The notes under the pieces: model-generated
Seen by the model: only the letters and a program-made list of their open reading frames with translations
What the model was told of the DNA's origin: nothing
The model's database searches: none
Translations under genes and position numbers: made by a program
Part shown: positions 6,576 through 7,556 of the stretch, piece after piece
How positions within the stretch are numbered: position 1 is the stretch's first letter
How the letters are laid out: the number at the start of each line of letters is the position of its first letter
Assembly (NCBI GenBank): GCA_029861795.1
Contig: JAOTYS010000225.1
Location: forward strand, 1-7,556
From: Gammaproteobacteria bacterium
GTDB taxonomy: Bacteria; Pseudomonadota; Gammaproteobacteria; Arenicellales; JAOTYS01
Length of the DNA: 7,556 nucleotides
Direction: 5' to 3'

Positions 6576-7277
6576 TTACGTCCGGGCCAGCACCCAAACT
6601 TCGATCTGTTGGATTCCCTGGCGTCGCAGCACGCGGGCAAGTTCGTGGGCGGTATGTCCAGTGGTCATAACATCGTCGATGATTGCTACCTTGTCACATG
6701 AGATTTTGCGCCGCACCGTGAATGTGCCGTGCACATTCCGGCGTCGCTTGTCATGGGGTAACGTCGCCTGGGGTACCGTCTCAAGGCTGCGCGCGATGGA
6801 CTGGTAGTCCAACGGTATCTGAAGCGCCCGCGATAGGTGTCGAGCTATTTCTAGCGCCTGATTGAACCCTCGTTGGCGCATTCTCTTGGGATGCATGGGC
6901 ACGGGAATTAGCCTTTGGGGGAGATCTCCAGCCGGTGTTTCGCGCAGGTGATCCAGCATTAACTCGCTCAAGCTCCGCGCCAGCGACAAGCGTTTACCAT
7001 ATTTCAAATTTCGAATCAGGTGGTCCAGCGGTGATTGATAGCGAAACGGCGCACGGGTTGCGCAAAATATAGGGGGGTGTGTCTGGCAGGCACCGCAAAC
7101 GCCTTGCGTACTTAAAGGTGTGCCACACCGAATACAACTCGCAAAGTTCCGAGGCAGGGCACGCAGACAACCTATGCATAAACCGCCTTGGGGCTCGGCT
7201 GCAGATTCGCACAACAGGCAGCGCGGTGGATATATCCAGTTGAGTACATTCCGTGTATGGTTATCGATCCAGTGCAT
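6576..7277 (-). CDS. comF: ComF-family phosphoribosyltransferase-like protein
   Basis: The protein has 233 residues, normal for the family. The N-terminus carries four CxxC pairs (C20/C23, C34/C37, C48/C51, C61/C64), the zinc-binding part. The phosphoribosyltransferase part has the ComF signature PVPMHPKRMRQRGFNQA (125-141), a DKRRRNVHGTF segment (176-186) and the PRPP-binding loop VAIIDDVMTTGHT (197-209), with D201-D202. ComF proteins are tied to DNA uptake and handling of incoming single strands in naturally competent bacteria (with Haemophilus ComF/Com101 and Bacillus ComFC as references), but the gene is also widespread in species not known to be competent. The ATG at 7277 is the only usual start in frame after a stop codon; its Shine-Dalgarno is poor. 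The gene lies divergent from bioC, with pilS-pilR next on the same strand. A link between competence and type IV pili is tempting, but the genes are 194 bp apart. Confidence 0.93.
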   Translation of the reverse strand: MHWIDNHTRNVLNWIYPPRCLLCESAAEPQGGLCIGCLRALPRNFASCIRCGTPLSTQGVCGACQTHPPIFCATRAPFRYQSPLDHLIRNLKYGKRLSLARSLSELMLDHLRETPAGDLPQRLIPVPMHPKRMRQRGFNQALEIARHLSRALQIPLDYQSIARSLETVPQATLPHDKRRRNVHGTFTVRRKISCDKVAIIDDVMTTGHTAHELARVLRRQGIQQIEVWVLART

Positions 7278-7435
7278 CCTTGCATCCAGGTAATGGTTAT
7301 AGTCAAGGATAACTCTACACTAATTGCGTGTTAGCACCCCACAAAAAACTTCGTTATCTGTTTAAGGCACTGCAAAATTAGGGTTATGCACGCAGAGCGA
7401 TAGTCTCATAGGTGCTTACACCGGGTTGTGTATAG
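7278..7435. promoter_or_regulatory. Divergent comF / bioC promoter region
   Basis: This 158-bp gap must hold promoters for both divergent genes. It contains the inverted repeat GTTAT-N8-ATAAC at 7296-7313 close to the comF start, and a short A-rich stretch near 7343. No convincing -35/-10 pair and no BirA-type biotin operator (TTGTAAACC with its inverted partner) was recognised. Confidence 0.4.
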
Positions 7436-7556
7436 GTGTTGGACCACCAAGATAAAAGATTAGACAAGGCGGCAATACGTGCGGGGTTCGCCCGTGCGGC
7501 AGCACGCTATGATGAAATCGGCGTGCTGCATCACACAGTGGCCGACGAGTTGATCG
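7436..7556 (+). CDS. bioC: BioC-like malonyl-ACP O-methyltransferase, N-terminus only (runs off the window)
   Basis: Only about 40 codons are present: after the start they read LDHQDKRLDKAAIRAGFARA, then AARYDEIGVLHHTVADELI. The pattern of a basic leader, a (V/I)R-xxF-xRAAxxYD core and a following LQ/LH-xxVADxL helix is the N-terminal signature of BioC, which methylates malonyl-ACP in the first step of pimelate chain building for biotin. The SAM-binding motifs would lie beyond the edge, so the assignment rests on this region only. The frame opens right after a TAG (7433-7435); GTG at 7436 or TTG at 7439 could start it, and neither has a clear Shine-Dalgarno. It is divergent from comF. In many gammaproteobacteria bio genes lie beside comF with bioB first, so bioC in the first position would be a different arrangement. 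Confidence 0.72.
   Translation, partial: MLDHQDKRLDKAAIRAGFARAAARYDEIGVLHHTVADELI

Noticed and set aside
7278..7435. BirA biotin operator or strong sigma-70 promoter before bioC
   Set aside because: No match to the TTGTAAACC-type inverted operator and no acceptable -35/-10 pair was found by eye.
1..7556. CRISPR array, tRNA, rRNA, insertion sequence or phage genes
   Set aside because: No regularly spaced repeats, cloverleaf-like segments, transposase motifs or terminal inverted repeats were seen.

Overview
The window looks like a chromosomal segment of a gammaproteobacterium with moderate G+C. The evidence is a PilS-PilR two-component pair directly beside a group-a (FTLIE-type) type IV pilin gene, plus comF-family and bioC-type housekeeping genes of the kind found in Chromatiales- and Pseudomonas-like genomes. 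The genus cannot be fixed from the sequence.

Almost everything is on the minus strand, so reading order runs from right to left. At the right edge (7436-7556, plus strand) is the 5' end of a probable bioC (biotin synthesis), divergent from comF (6576-7277, minus). After a 194-bp gap with a nested inverted repeat come pilS (4738-6381) and pilR (3407-4741), which overlap in an ATGA junction. A 369-bp intergenic region follows. It carries a very good sigma-54 promoter, possible PilR half-sites and a long leader for pilA (2618-3037). An 11-bp hairpin with a UUCG loop and a T-tract ends pilA. About 30 bp beyond it begins a 651-residue polytopic membrane protein with C-terminal TPR-like repeats, resembling the TMTC/GT-C glycosyltransferase family (570-2525). 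Its 3' end overlaps by 20 bp a family-2 glycosyltransferase of the polyprenyl-phosphate sugar synthase type (1-589), which runs off the left edge and has no stop codon inside the window.

The proposed logic is as follows. The membrane kinase PilS phosphorylates PilR. PilR activates sigma-54 RNA polymerase at the pilA promoter and major pilin is made. The two genes after the pilA terminator form a plausible donor/transferase pair: the GT2 enzyme would load a sugar on a lipid phosphate carrier, and the GT-C enzyme would use that lipid-linked sugar on the periplasmic side. Their position next to pilA suggests pilin (or other surface protein) O-glycosylation by a system that is not the usual PilO/TfpO ligase. 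This link is inference from gene order and family. These two genes also look more A+T-rich than pilS-pilR, which fits an exchangeable cassette. No tRNA, rRNA, CRISPR array, insertion sequence or integrase was seen.
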